DNA from: Bradyrhizobium agreste
GTDB lineage: Bacteria; Pseudomonadota; Alphaproteobacteria; Rhizobiales; Xanthobacteraceae
Reading direction: 5' to 3'
DNA: 64,000 nt
NCBI RefSeq assembly: GCF_016031625.1
Contig: NZ_JACCHP010000010.1
Coordinates: 62,001-126,000, forward strand
The notes beneath the pieces are model-generated. The model searched no databases and was not told where the DNA came from. It saw only the letters and a list, made by a program, of their open reading frames with translations. Positions 44,235-52,132 of the stretch are shown here, piece after piece (positions within the stretch are counted from its first letter, which is position 1; each line of letters opens with the position of its first letter). The translations under genes and the position numbers were made by a program.

Positions 44235-44972
44235 ATGGCAAACGAGCTCGATTTCTCAGGCAAGCAGGTGCTGGTGGTCGGCGGTTCCAGCGGCATCGGC
44301 AACGGCATCGCGCAGGCCTTTCGCGCCAAGGGCGCAGCAGTGGCGGTTTGCGGCACGCGTGCTCATGCAACGGAATATTCAGCCGACGAAGGCTCCGATC
44401 TCGAAGGTCTTGCTTACGCGCAACTCGATGTCGGCAATTCCGGCGCGATCGAAGCATTCAAGCCATCGTTCGACCGGCTCGACATCCTGGTGCTCGCACA
44501 GGGCGCGGTGATCTACCGCCGCGGCGAATTCGAGATGGCGGGTTTCCGCAAGGTCGTCGAGGTCAACCTGATGAGCCTGATGGCCTGCGCGACGCGCTTT
44601 CATTCCATGTTGCGGGACGCGAAGGGCGCGCTGATCATCGTGTCCTCGACCGCGGCCTATCATTCCACCATGGGCAATCCCGCCTACAACGCCTCGAAGA
44701 CCGGTGCGGTCGGATTGACGCGCACGCTGGGCGAGGCCTGGGCCGAGGACGGCATCCGCGTCAACGGCATCGCGCCAGGGCTCGTCGACACCAAGATGAC
44801 GAAGGTGACGACCGACAATCCGAAGCGGCTCGAAAGCGCGCTCGCACGCATCCCGCTGCGGCGATTGGGCACGCCGGCCGACATGGCGGGCGCGGCGCTG
44901 TTCCTGGCCTCACCGCTGTCGTCCTACATCATCGGCCAGACGCTCGTCGTCGATGGCGGCCTCATTCTGTAG
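44235..44972 (+). CDS. Short-chain dehydrogenase/reductase
   Basis: Classical SDR of 245 residues. The cofactor motif is GGSSGIGNGIA, and the active site is YNASKTG with the upstream Ser in VSSTAAY. The usual NNAG motif reads LAQGAV, an unusual substitution in the helix that positions the catalytic Asn. GGGGAGG precedes ATG 44235. The long open frame upstream overlaps the opposite SDR gene and is not used. Substrate unknown. Confidence 0.87.
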   Translation: MANELDFSGKQVLVVGGSSGIGNGIAQAFRAKGAAVAVCGTRAHATEYSADEGSDLEGLAYAQLDVGNSGAIEAFKPSFDRLDILVLAQGAVIYRRGEFEMAGFRKVVEVNLMSLMACATRFHSMLRDAKGALIIVSSTAAYHSTMGNPAYNASKTGAVGLTRTLGEAWAEDGIRVNGIAPGLVDTKMTKVTTDNPKRLESALARIPLRRLGTPADMAGAALFLASPLSSYIIGQTLVVDGGLIL

Positions 44973-44982
44973 GCAAGGCCAA

Positions 44983-45007
44983 GGAACTGCGCTGCGTCTG
45001 ATCGGTT
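44983..45007 (+). promoter_or_regulatory. EcfG-like stress promoter of the CsbD-like membrane protein gene
   Basis: GGAAC-N16-GGTT, one base off the general-stress consensus GGAAC-N16/17-CGTT, 29 bases before the ATG at 45037. Confidence 0.6.
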
Positions 45008-45036
45008 ACTTCGGCTGACCACCGAGGAGGATCATC

Positions 45037-45411
45037 ATGGACACGGATCGGATTGTTGGATCGGCAAAGGAATATGCCGGACGCGCGGAAGGCGCGATCG
45101 GAGACATGGCAGACGATGCCAAGACGCAGGCGTCGGGCAAGGCGCGGGAAGCTGCGGGCACGGTGCAGAATCTCTACGGCCAGGCCAAGGATGCCGTGCG
45201 CGACGCCACGGACACTGCCGCGGGCTATGCCAAGGACGCCTACGAGAACAGCGGCGAGACGTTCCGCGACGGCTCGAAGGCCATCGCGCAGAAGGTGCAG
45301 GACAACCCGCTCGGCGCGCTGCTGGTTGCCGGCGGCATCGGCTTCGCGCTGGCGCTGCTGATGTCGCGTCCCGCCCGCCGCCCGCCGTCACGCTGGCGCT
45401 ATTACGGCTGA
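45037..45411 (+). CDS. CsbD-like stress protein with C-terminal membrane anchor
   Basis: A 124-residue protein. The N-terminal part, DRIVGSAKEYAGRAEGAIGD, resembles CsbD and is followed by an Ala/Asp/Lys-rich helix like late-embryogenesis repeats. The C-terminus, NPLGALLVAGGIGFALALLM, is a single transmembrane helix ending in an arginine-rich tail, as in DUF883 proteins. It thus joins features of the two stress proteins at 17.1 and 20.9 kb. GAGGA lies seven bases before the ATG. Confidence 0.8.
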   Translation: MDTDRIVGSAKEYAGRAEGAIGDMADDAKTQASGKAREAAGTVQNLYGQAKDAVRDATDTAAGYAKDAYENSGETFRDGSKAIAQKVQDNPLGALLVAGGIGFALALLMSRPARRPPSRWRYYG

Positions 45412-45422
45412 GCCACTCCTAC

Positions 45423-45525
45423 GTCATTCCGGGGCGCGCCTCTTGGCGCGAGCCGGGAATCCATTCATCGGCGTTGTTGGTGCACGATGGATTCCGGGTT
45501 CGCGCTACGCGCGCCCCGGAATGAC
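45423..45525 (+). repeat. Palindromic intergenic repeat (family A)
   Basis: The ends GTCATTCCGGGGCGCG and CGCGCCCCGGAATGAC are exact inverted repeats; the inner arms GGGAATCCATTCATCG and CGATGGATTCC also pair. It lies between two convergent genes. Confidence 0.85.
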
Positions 45526-45545
45526 ACGCATTCACCAACGAAGAA

Positions 45546-47267
45546 CTACCGAACCACTTCCGCCGACCGCCCGACATTCGCCGGCGGGCGCGGGATCGCG
45601 GGGTTCGGATTCGGATAGCGCGGTCCTGGCGCTGGGGCCAGCTGGCGCGGGGCCGGCGGGGGCTGCGGCGAGCCGAAGCCGAAGAAATCACGGAATGAGG
45701 GCGTTGCCTGGGCCGGCAGCTGCGGGGCGACCTGCGGCTTCTTCGGCGCGAGCTTTGGCGGCGCGATCGCGGCGGCCGCGGCCGGTGCGCCCTGAGCTGC
45801 CCCGCCGTCCGGCGTCGTTGCCGCCATCGGCGTATCGCCCTTGGCCTGCTCGCGGCCGACTTCCCGACGCGGCCAGGCGTAATCGTCCGCGCGGCCGGCG
45901 GGAGCTGCCAGCGGCTCACCCTTCACCATGGTCTTGGCGGCGAGCGCATCGACTGCGGCCGGACGCGTGCCTGGTCCGCCCAGCAATTGATCGGTCGAGA
46001 TCGAGGCTGCAACCAGCGGCACGATCGGCCCGGCCAGCGGTCGCGGCGCGGGCTTGCCCGGCTCGGCGCTGGTGTCGGGCGTCGCAGGCTCGCTCGGCAG
46101 CGCGATCGGGCCGGAGCGCCCCGCAAGCAGGCGCGTGATCTCGCGCTCGACATAATGCGCGAGCTTGCGCGCGCCGGCCTTGGTGAAATAGACGCCGTCG
46201 GAGCTGCGCAGCTGGCGGATCTGGCCCTCGAAGTCCGGGCCCTTCTGCAGGAAGCGGCCGGCCTCGTCGACGAAGCCGTCCCAGACGTCCACATAGGTGA
46301 TGCCGGCCTTGGCCGCGCCCTCACGGTACAGCGAGTCCAGGAACAGCGTGTCCGCGGTGCCCTTCGGTCCGCGAACTGCGGGCAGGCCGACCCAGAGCAC
46401 CGGCACGCCCTTGGCCTTGAGCACGCCCGCGAGCTCCTCGATCTTCTTGCCGTAGAGCTCGACCCAGCGCTCGTCGCGGAATTCGTAGAGGCCGTTCGGG
46501 TTGCGCGCGGTCTTTTCCGGCGCGGCCGCCGGCGTGTCGGAATTGTCGGCGTCGTCCTGCGGCAGGTCGGCATCGGCGGGCTTGTCGTCCGGCTTGGCGG
46601 CGCTGTCGCCGGGCTTGGTCTCGCCGGGCTTGGCGTCGCCGGGCTTTGCTTGCGGCTTGGCGCGCGCACCCTTGTCGTTCTTCTTGTCCTTCTCCGAGGC
46701 CTTGTCGGATTTGTCGGCGACAGGCTCGCGGATCGCAATGCGGTCATTGAGGCCGAGCATGACCACGATCACGTCGGGCTTCTCGGTCTCCAGAATGCCC
46801 TTCGCCGCCGCGGCCCAGTCCGCGGGCTCGCCCTTGGGCTGGTACTTGATCAGGCCGGACGTGGTCTTGTGCTTGCGGATCACGCCCATGTCGGGCTGCT
46901 CGGCGTAGGCGTCTTCGAGGCCATAGGCGAGCCAGTCGGCCATGGCGTCGCCGATCACCAGTACGTTCTTCTCGGGGATGGTGTCGCGCTTGGCCGGTGC
47001 CGGCGCGCGCGAAAAATCCTGGCGCGGCGCCTGCGGCGGCTGCTGCTGGAACGGTGCGAAGAAGTCGCCGCCGAACCAGCCGCCACCTCCGCCGCCCCGT
47101 GGTGGCGGTGGTGGGGCCGAACGCTGCGGCGGACCGCCGAAGCCGGGGAAGTTGAAGAACTGCGCCGAAGCAGGTGCCGCCACCGACACCAGGATCGCAA
47201 GCGCCGTCCCCAGCGCGATCAACGGGCCGGTCTCGGTCAGCGCCTTGAACAGGGACTTCTTCGACAT
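45546..47267 (-). CDS. DUF459 SGNH/GDSL-like protein lacking catalytic Ser and His
   Basis: A 573-residue exported protein: signal peptide (about 1-35), a Pro/Gly-rich stretch (40-80), an SGNH-like core in two parts split by a charged Lys/Asp/Pro insert (about 183-255), and a Pro/Ala-rich tail. Block I reads GDAMA where SGNH enzymes have GDS, so residue 108 is Ala. Block V reads DGVYFT, with Tyr360 where the catalytic His is expected. GLND (Asn174) is kept. It is probably a binding or scaffolding protein of the envelope, not a hydrolase. Confidence 0.78.
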   Translation of the reverse strand: MSKKSLFKALTETGPLIALGTALAILVSVAAPASAQFFNFPGFGGPPQRSAPPPPPRGGGGGGWFGGDFFAPFQQQPPQAPRQDFSRAPAPAKRDTIPEKNVLVIGDAMADWLAYGLEDAYAEQPDMGVIRKHKTTSGLIKYQPKGEPADWAAAAKGILETEKPDVIVVMLGLNDRIAIREPVADKSDKASEKDKKNDKGARAKPQAKPGDAKPGETKPGDSAAKPDDKPADADLPQDDADNSDTPAAAPEKTARNPNGLYEFRDERWVELYGKKIEELAGVLKAKGVPVLWVGLPAVRGPKGTADTLFLDSLYREGAAKAGITYVDVWDGFVDEAGRFLQKGPDFEGQIRQLRSSDGVYFTKAGARKLAHYVEREITRLLAGRSGPIALPSEPATPDTSAEPGKPAPRPLAGPIVPLVAASISTDQLLGGPGTRPAAVDALAAKTMVKGEPLAAPAGRADDYAWPRREVGREQAKGDTPMAATTPDGGAAQGAPAAAAAIAPPKLAPKKPQVAPQLPAQATPSFRDFFGFGSPQPPPAPRQLAPAPGPRYPNPNPAIPRPPANVGRSAEVVR

Positions 47268-47437
47268 GCGATCTCGGGCACGCGCAATGGGGGATCGGAG
47301 CTAGCTCGATATAATAACGGAATCAGGCGCCAAACGGGCAAATTCCATCGCAGATTCTTGTCCATAGACGGGGGAACAATCGCCGGCGTCAAGGCTGACC
47401 GTCAAAATCCCGCTTCAAGGTTACTTCAGGCGCGATT

Positions 47438-48820
47438 TTACCGCCCGCGCAGCCGGTCCAGCACGTCGGACGAGGCAAAACCGTCGGCGGGCACGCCGAT
47501 CGAGGCCTGGAAGTTGCGCAGGGCCTCCCTGGTCTGGCCGCCGAACTGGCCATCCGGGGTGCCCTTGTAGAAGCCGCGCTGGGCCAGCAGCTGCTGCAGC
47601 TCCAGCCGCTCGGTGCGCGACAGCTCGCGCTCCTGCCGCGGCCAGGGCTGCACGAAAGGCTGTCCCCCGCGCAGGCGGTCGGCGAAATGTCCGATCGCCA
47701 GCGCATAGGCCTCGGCCGGGTTGTACTTCATGATGACGCGGTAATTCTGCAGCATCAGGAAGCCGGGCCCCTGCGCGCCGGCCGGTGCCAGCAGGTAGGC
47801 CTTCTCCGCCGGATGCGGAAAAGGCTGATTGTTCGGACGCTTGAGCCCGAGCTTCTCCCATTGCGCGATCGGCATCGCCTTGGCGCGGTCGGCCAGCATG
47901 TAGTTGAAGCCTTGCGGCACCACGACCTCGTAGCCCCAGGTCTGGCCGGGCTGCCAGCCGTCCTTCTTCAGATTGTTGGCGGTCGAGGCGATCAGGTCGG
48001 CCGGATTGTCGACGACGTCGCGCCGGCCGTCGCCGTCGCCGTCCACCGCGAAGCGCTTGAACGCGGTCGGCATGAACTGGGTCGGGCCGAAGGCGCCGGC
48101 CCAGGAGCCGCGCAGCTGTTCTGGACGCAGGTCTCCGCGGTTGAGGATCTCCAGCGCGGAGAGGAATTCGTCCTTGAAATAGGCCTGGCGGCGGCCGATG
48201 CAGGCGAGCGTCGCGGTCGATTGCAGCACGCTGCGGTCGCCCATCTGCGTCGAGTAATTGGACTCGATGCCCCAGATCGAGGCGATGATGGTGCGGTCGA
48301 CCCCGGTGGCCTTTTCGGTGGCGTCGAACTGCGCCTTGTACTTGGCGAGGATCTCGCGGCCCTTGGCGAGGCGGTTGTCGTTCACCAGGATGTCGAGATA
48401 GTCCCAGATCGACTTGGTGAATTCCGGCTGCGAATCCATGAGATCCATGATGCGCAGGTCGGGTGAGAGCCCGGCGGTGAAGCGCTGAAAGTTCTCCTGG
48501 CTGATGCCGCGTCGTGCAGCATCCGGCCACATCGCCGCGACGCAATTGTCGAAATTGCCCGCGGCCTCGCGGATCGCGGCGGCCGTCATCAGCGGATGGC
48601 CGGAGGCGCCGTCCTCGCCGCTCCAGGGCTGTGCGCCGCCGGGGCCGGGCTGGGCTTGCGAGGGCGCCGGATTCGAGCCGGAGAAGATGCCGCCGAACAG
48701 GTTCGACAGGCCGTTCTGCGCCTGGGCTTGCGCGCAAGCCGGCAGCAGCAAAGCCGCCGCAATCATCGTTGCGCCGGTCACGGACCAAGCCCGTCCTGCC
48801 AGTTGTGCCACTGATTGCAT
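47438..48820 (-). CDS. Lytic murein transglycosylase (MltB type) with peptidoglycan-binding domain
   Basis: Periplasmic enzyme cutting peptidoglycan glycan strands, 460 residues. Signal peptide about 1-36; the SLT_2 (MltB-like) catalytic domain spans about 95-370, with catalytic Glu in SIWGIESNYSTQMGD and GAFGPTQFMPTAF. A PG_binding_1 domain (about 400-458, LQQLLAQRGFYKGTPDGQFG) closes the protein. ATG 48820 places the signal at the N-terminus; in-frame starts upstream (48853, 48979) would bury it. Confidence 0.9.
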   Translation of the reverse strand: MQSVAQLAGRAWSVTGATMIAAALLLPACAQAQAQNGLSNLFGGIFSGSNPAPSQAQPGPGGAQPWSGEDGASGHPLMTAAAIREAAGNFDNCVAAMWPDAARRGISQENFQRFTAGLSPDLRIMDLMDSQPEFTKSIWDYLDILVNDNRLAKGREILAKYKAQFDATEKATGVDRTIIASIWGIESNYSTQMGDRSVLQSTATLACIGRRQAYFKDEFLSALEILNRGDLRPEQLRGSWAGAFGPTQFMPTAFKRFAVDGDGDGRRDVVDNPADLIASTANNLKKDGWQPGQTWGYEVVVPQGFNYMLADRAKAMPIAQWEKLGLKRPNNQPFPHPAEKAYLLAPAGAQGPGFLMLQNYRVIMKYNPAEAYALAIGHFADRLRGGQPFVQPWPRQERELSRTERLELQQLLAQRGFYKGTPDGQFGGQTREALRNFQASIGVPADGFASSDVLDRLRGR

Positions 48821-49023
48821 TATGTCCCACCCGTCCGCCTGAAATTCCGCCATCAGGAGGCCTGGTAGGCGTTGCCAATAGCTTAACAAAGGTGAAATTT
48901 TGGTGACGGCGTTTTTCTTAACTCTGTCGGGGCGAGGCCCCACATCCGCCTTTGTTGGCGGCTGCAAACAAGCTAGCAAGATGCCATTGCTCCGTTCACG
49001 TCCTCAGGTATTCGATCGATCCC

Positions 49024-49899
49024 ATGAAAATTCGCAAAGCCGTATTCCCCGTCGCCGGCCTCGGCACCCGCGTTCTGCCTGCCACCAAGGCGATGCCGAA
49101 GGAAATGCTGACCATCGTCGACAAGCCCCTGATCCAATACGTCTATGACGAGGCGAAGGAAGCCGGCATCGAGCACTTCGTCTTCGTCACCGGCCGCAAC
49201 AAGGCTGTCATTGAGGATCATTTCGACCGGATGTTCGAGCTCGACACGACGCTGGCCGCGCGCGGCAAGAAAGCCGAGCAAGATATTCTGGCGCAGAACC
49301 AGCCCGAAGCCGGTGCGGTCAGCTTCACCCGCCAGCAGGCGCCGCTCGGCCTCGGCCACGCGGTCTGGTGCGCGCGCGACATCGTCGGTGACGAGCCGTT
49401 TGCCGTGGTGCTGCCGGACGAGCTCGTGCTCAACACGCCCGGCTGTCTGAAGCAGATGATCGAGCTGGCGTCCTCGCTCGGCGAGAAATCCAATCTGATC
49501 GCGGTCGAGGCGGTGCCCGATCACCTGACCCATCAATACGGCATCTGCGGCGTCGGCAAGCGCAACGGCAAGATGTTCGAGGTCGACGGCATGGTCGAGA
49601 AGCCGGCCAAGGGCACCGCGCCCTCCAACCTTTCGATCACCGGCCGCTACATCCTGCAGCCCGAGATCTTCAAGATCCTGGAAACCCAGGAGCGCGGCGC
49701 CGGCGGCGAGATCCAGCTCACCGACGCCATGATCGGGCTGGCCAAGACGCAGAAATTCTATGGCGTCGAGTTCGAGGGCGAGCGCCATGATTGCGGCTCC
49801 AAGCCCGGATTCCTGCGCGCCAACATCGCCTATGGCATGAAGCGCCCGGAATTGCGCGACGGCCTGGTCGCGGAGATGAAGAAGTATCTGGGGCAGTAA
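49024..49899 (+). CDS. galU: UTP-glucose-1-phosphate uridylyltransferase
   Basis: Makes UDP-glucose for exopolysaccharide, periplasmic glucan and lipopolysaccharide synthesis; 291 residues. The nucleotidyltransferase start is KAVFPVAGLGTRVLPATKAM, followed by EMLTIVDKPLIQYV, and FAVVLPDELV carries the metal-binding Asp. ATG 49024 gives the family N-terminus. The ribosome-binding site is weak. It is divergent from the transglycosylase gene. Confidence 0.95.
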   Translation: MKIRKAVFPVAGLGTRVLPATKAMPKEMLTIVDKPLIQYVYDEAKEAGIEHFVFVTGRNKAVIEDHFDRMFELDTTLAARGKKAEQDILAQNQPEAGAVSFTRQQAPLGLGHAVWCARDIVGDEPFAVVLPDELVLNTPGCLKQMIELASSLGEKSNLIAVEAVPDHLTHQYGICGVGKRNGKMFEVDGMVEKPAKGTAPSNLSITGRYILQPEIFKILETQERGAGGEIQLTDAMIGLAKTQKFYGVEFEGERHDCGSKPGFLRANIAYGMKRPELRDGLVAEMKKYLGQ

Positions 49900-49922
49900 C
49901 ATCGAAGGCAGATGCCTTCGAT

Positions 49923-50023
49923 GTCATCCCGGGATGGTCCGAAGGACCGGACCCGGGATCTCGAGATTCTCAGGTGCGCAATTGCGCACCATAGTTCGGC
50001 TCTCTGAGCCGCCCCGGAATGAC
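49923..50023 (+). repeat. Palindromic intergenic repeat (family A variant)
   Basis: Left end GTCATCCCGGGATGG, right end GCCGCCCCGGAATGAC, with inner GGTGCGCAATTGCGCACC, a perfect 18-base palindrome. It is more diverged than the other family A copies and lies between convergent galU and the diguanylate cyclase gene. Confidence 0.7.
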
Positions 50024-50032
50024 GGCGTGGCC

Positions 50033-51529
50033 TCACGCCACCAGCGACAGCTGCGGCAGGGTCGCTACCACCGACTGGTTGCGTCCGCCGGCCTTGGCGG
50101 CGTAGAGCGCCTTGTCGGCGGCGGCAACCAGCATCGTCCAATCCATGCCGGCGGCCGGGACGAGGCTGGCGATGCCGCAGGACACCGTCGACATTGCCCG
50201 ATCGTCTGACCAACCCTGCACCTTGAGGCGTATCGTCTCCGCCACCTTGAAGGCGACGGCGGCCGAGGTGTTCGGCAGCAGCACGGCGAATTCCTCGCCG
50301 CCATAGCGCGCCGCGCAATCGCCAGCGCGGCTCACCGAATCGGAAATGCAGATGGCGATGCCGACCAGCACCTGGTCGCCGGCCTGATGGCCGAACGTGT
50401 CGTTGTAGGCCTTGAAGTGATCGGCATCGATCATCAGCAGCGCGATCGGCTCCTTCTGACGCATGGCGCGCCGCCATTCGACGTCGATGACGGAATCGAA
50501 CTTGCGGCGGTTTTTCAGGCCCGTGAGCGCGTCCGTCGTCGCCAACTCCTCGAGCTTGCGCTCGGCCTCGGCGCGTCGGCCGATCTCGCGCGCGAGCACG
50601 AGGGTCGATCCCAGCACGAACAGGATGAGCGCCAGCACCACGGCGCCGATGCGAAGCGCCTCCTTCTGCCAGAGCGCGAACACCGCGGCCAGCGGCTTGC
50701 CGGCGACCACGAACAGCGGTCCGCTGTTGCTGCTGCGGACATAGAGTCGCGGCGTCGTATCGACCGGGCCTTGTCCCGAATAGGCGACGCCGACCCTGAG
50801 ATTGTCGGCCTTCCAGTTCTGGCGATCGTTCAGGTTCGTGCCGATGATGTCGAGATCGAACGGCCGCCGCATGATGATGGTGCGGTCGCGCTTGAGCACG
50901 GTGATGGTGTCGTCGGAGTCGAGGTGGAGCCGATCGAACAATTCGTGGAAATAGCTGAAGCGGATCGAGCCGGCGACGACGCCCATGAAGCCGCCGTCCG
51001 CATCGCTGATGCGCCGGCTCAGCACGATTGAGTAGGCACCGCGAAACAGCATGGGGCGGCTGATGAACAGCTCCGCGCCGGGATTGTCGCGGTGAACCCT
51101 GAAATAGTCCTCCTCGCTGCGGTCCTCCGGCAGGGGATCGAGCGTGGAGGCATCGATGGTCAGCCGGCCCTCGGCGTCGAATACCTGGATGGCACCAAAA
51201 TGCCTGGCAGTGGTCGCGTGGTCGAACAGGATCAGGTGACGGATCGGCTTCGAGACCGTCGCCAGCTCCGGCAGCAGCATGTTGCCGGCGACCGCCTTCA
51301 GCGACAAATCATAGATCTCGACGTTGCGGCTGACGTCGGAATCGATCGTGGTCGCGAGGTTCTCCAGCGTCTGGCGTGCGAGCGCCTCCTCGCCGCGGCG
51401 CATGTCGAGCATGACATTGACGCAAATGGCGGAAAAGCCGATCACCGTCACCACGGACGAGATGATCAGCAGCTTCGCCGAAATCCGCCACGGCCGGCGG
51501 GCCGCAACGTCGCGCCATCCAGAGAACAT
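50033..51529 (-). CDS. Membrane diguanylate cyclase (dCACHE-GGDEF)
   Basis: Makes the second messenger c-di-GMP; 498 residues. Transmembrane helix at about 16-40, extracytoplasmic CACHE-type sensor at about 45-280, second helix near 288-310, and a C-terminal GGDEF domain from about 330. The active site is RYGGEEFAVLL (about 408-418), the intact GGEEF form. No RxxD inhibitory site is evident in front of it. ATG 51529 is chosen because AGGAG lies seven bases before it; the ATG six codons upstream has no ribosome-binding site. Confidence 0.92.
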   Translation of the reverse strand: MFSGWRDVAARRPWRISAKLLIISSVVTVIGFSAICVNVMLDMRRGEEALARQTLENLATTIDSDVSRNVEIYDLSLKAVAGNMLLPELATVSKPIRHLILFDHATTARHFGAIQVFDAEGRLTIDASTLDPLPEDRSEEDYFRVHRDNPGAELFISRPMLFRGAYSIVLSRRISDADGGFMGVVAGSIRFSYFHELFDRLHLDSDDTITVLKRDRTIIMRRPFDLDIIGTNLNDRQNWKADNLRVGVAYSGQGPVDTTPRLYVRSSNSGPLFVVAGKPLAAVFALWQKEALRIGAVVLALILFVLGSTLVLAREIGRRAEAERKLEELATTDALTGLKNRRKFDSVIDVEWRRAMRQKEPIALLMIDADHFKAYNDTFGHQAGDQVLVGIAICISDSVSRAGDCAARYGGEEFAVLLPNTSAAVAFKVAETIRLKVQGWSDDRAMSTVSCGIASLVPAAGMDWTMLVAAADKALYAAKAGGRNQSVVATLPQLSLVA

Positions 51530-51675
51530 CGCTTCGCTCCTGTCCATAGTGGATGCGCCCGAAAGCTTGAGTAGTGTTTAAGCCGCGACGGCGCTGCCGC
51601 AATGAGTTAAGAATCGGTTTATGCGGCTGACGGTTTTGAGCAGCCTGACCCTTCGCCCCGGACGAGAGGACGAGT

Positions 51676-51939
51676 GTGAACGACTACGACGCGTTGCGCG
51701 ATTATCTGCTGCGGCAGAAGCAGGAGGAGTTCGTGCTGAGCTTCGAGCAGATCGAGGAAATCATCGGCGCGGCGCTGCCGCGCGCGGCCCAGCGTGCCTC
51801 ATGGTGGGACAGCCTGCGCAGCCCCGACATCCAGATGCCGCAACGCGAAGCCTGCCTCGCCGCCGGCTTCGTCGCAACGCGCATGCCGGATGGTCAGAGT
51901 GTGCGGTTCAGGAAACAGAAGGGTGAGCGACGGCGGTGA
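51676..51939 (+). CDS. Small protein, DUF7662-like
   Basis: An 87-residue basic protein of unknown function. The pattern Y-x-x-L-x-x-Y-L, then SFEQIEEIIGAALPRAA, RASWWDS and QREACLAAGF resembles a small domain (DUF7662) found alone or at the end of nuclease-associated proteins in many bacteria. It starts at GTG behind GAGAGGA. It is divergent from the diguanylate cyclase gene. Function not assigned. Confidence 0.65.
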   Translation: MNDYDALRDYLLRQKQEEFVLSFEQIEEIIGAALPRAAQRASWWDSLRSPDIQMPQREACLAAGFVATRMPDGQSVRFRKQKGERRR

Positions 51940-51963
51940 TGCTGCGGCACGCGGCACGCTGCC

Positions 51964-52122
51964 ACCCTCCCCTGGAGGGGGAGGGTCGCTACGCATGTAG
52001 CGAAGCGGAATGCGTAGCGGGGTGGGGTGAAGGTCTCTCCACCTCCAACAGTGCCCGTGTGGAGAGATCACCCCACCCCGCTCGCGCTGCGCGCGATCGA
52101 CCCTCCCCCTCCAGGGGAGGGT
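51964..52122. repeat. Long inverted repeat, family F
   Basis: Arms ACCCTCCCCTGGAGGGGGAG (51964 on) and CTCCCCCTCCAGGGGAGGGT (ending 52122) are near-perfect reverse complements, with inner GGGGTGGGGTGA/TCACCCCACCCC also paired. It is non-coding and sits between convergent genes. Confidence 0.85.
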
Positions 52123-52132
52123 AAGAGAGCAA

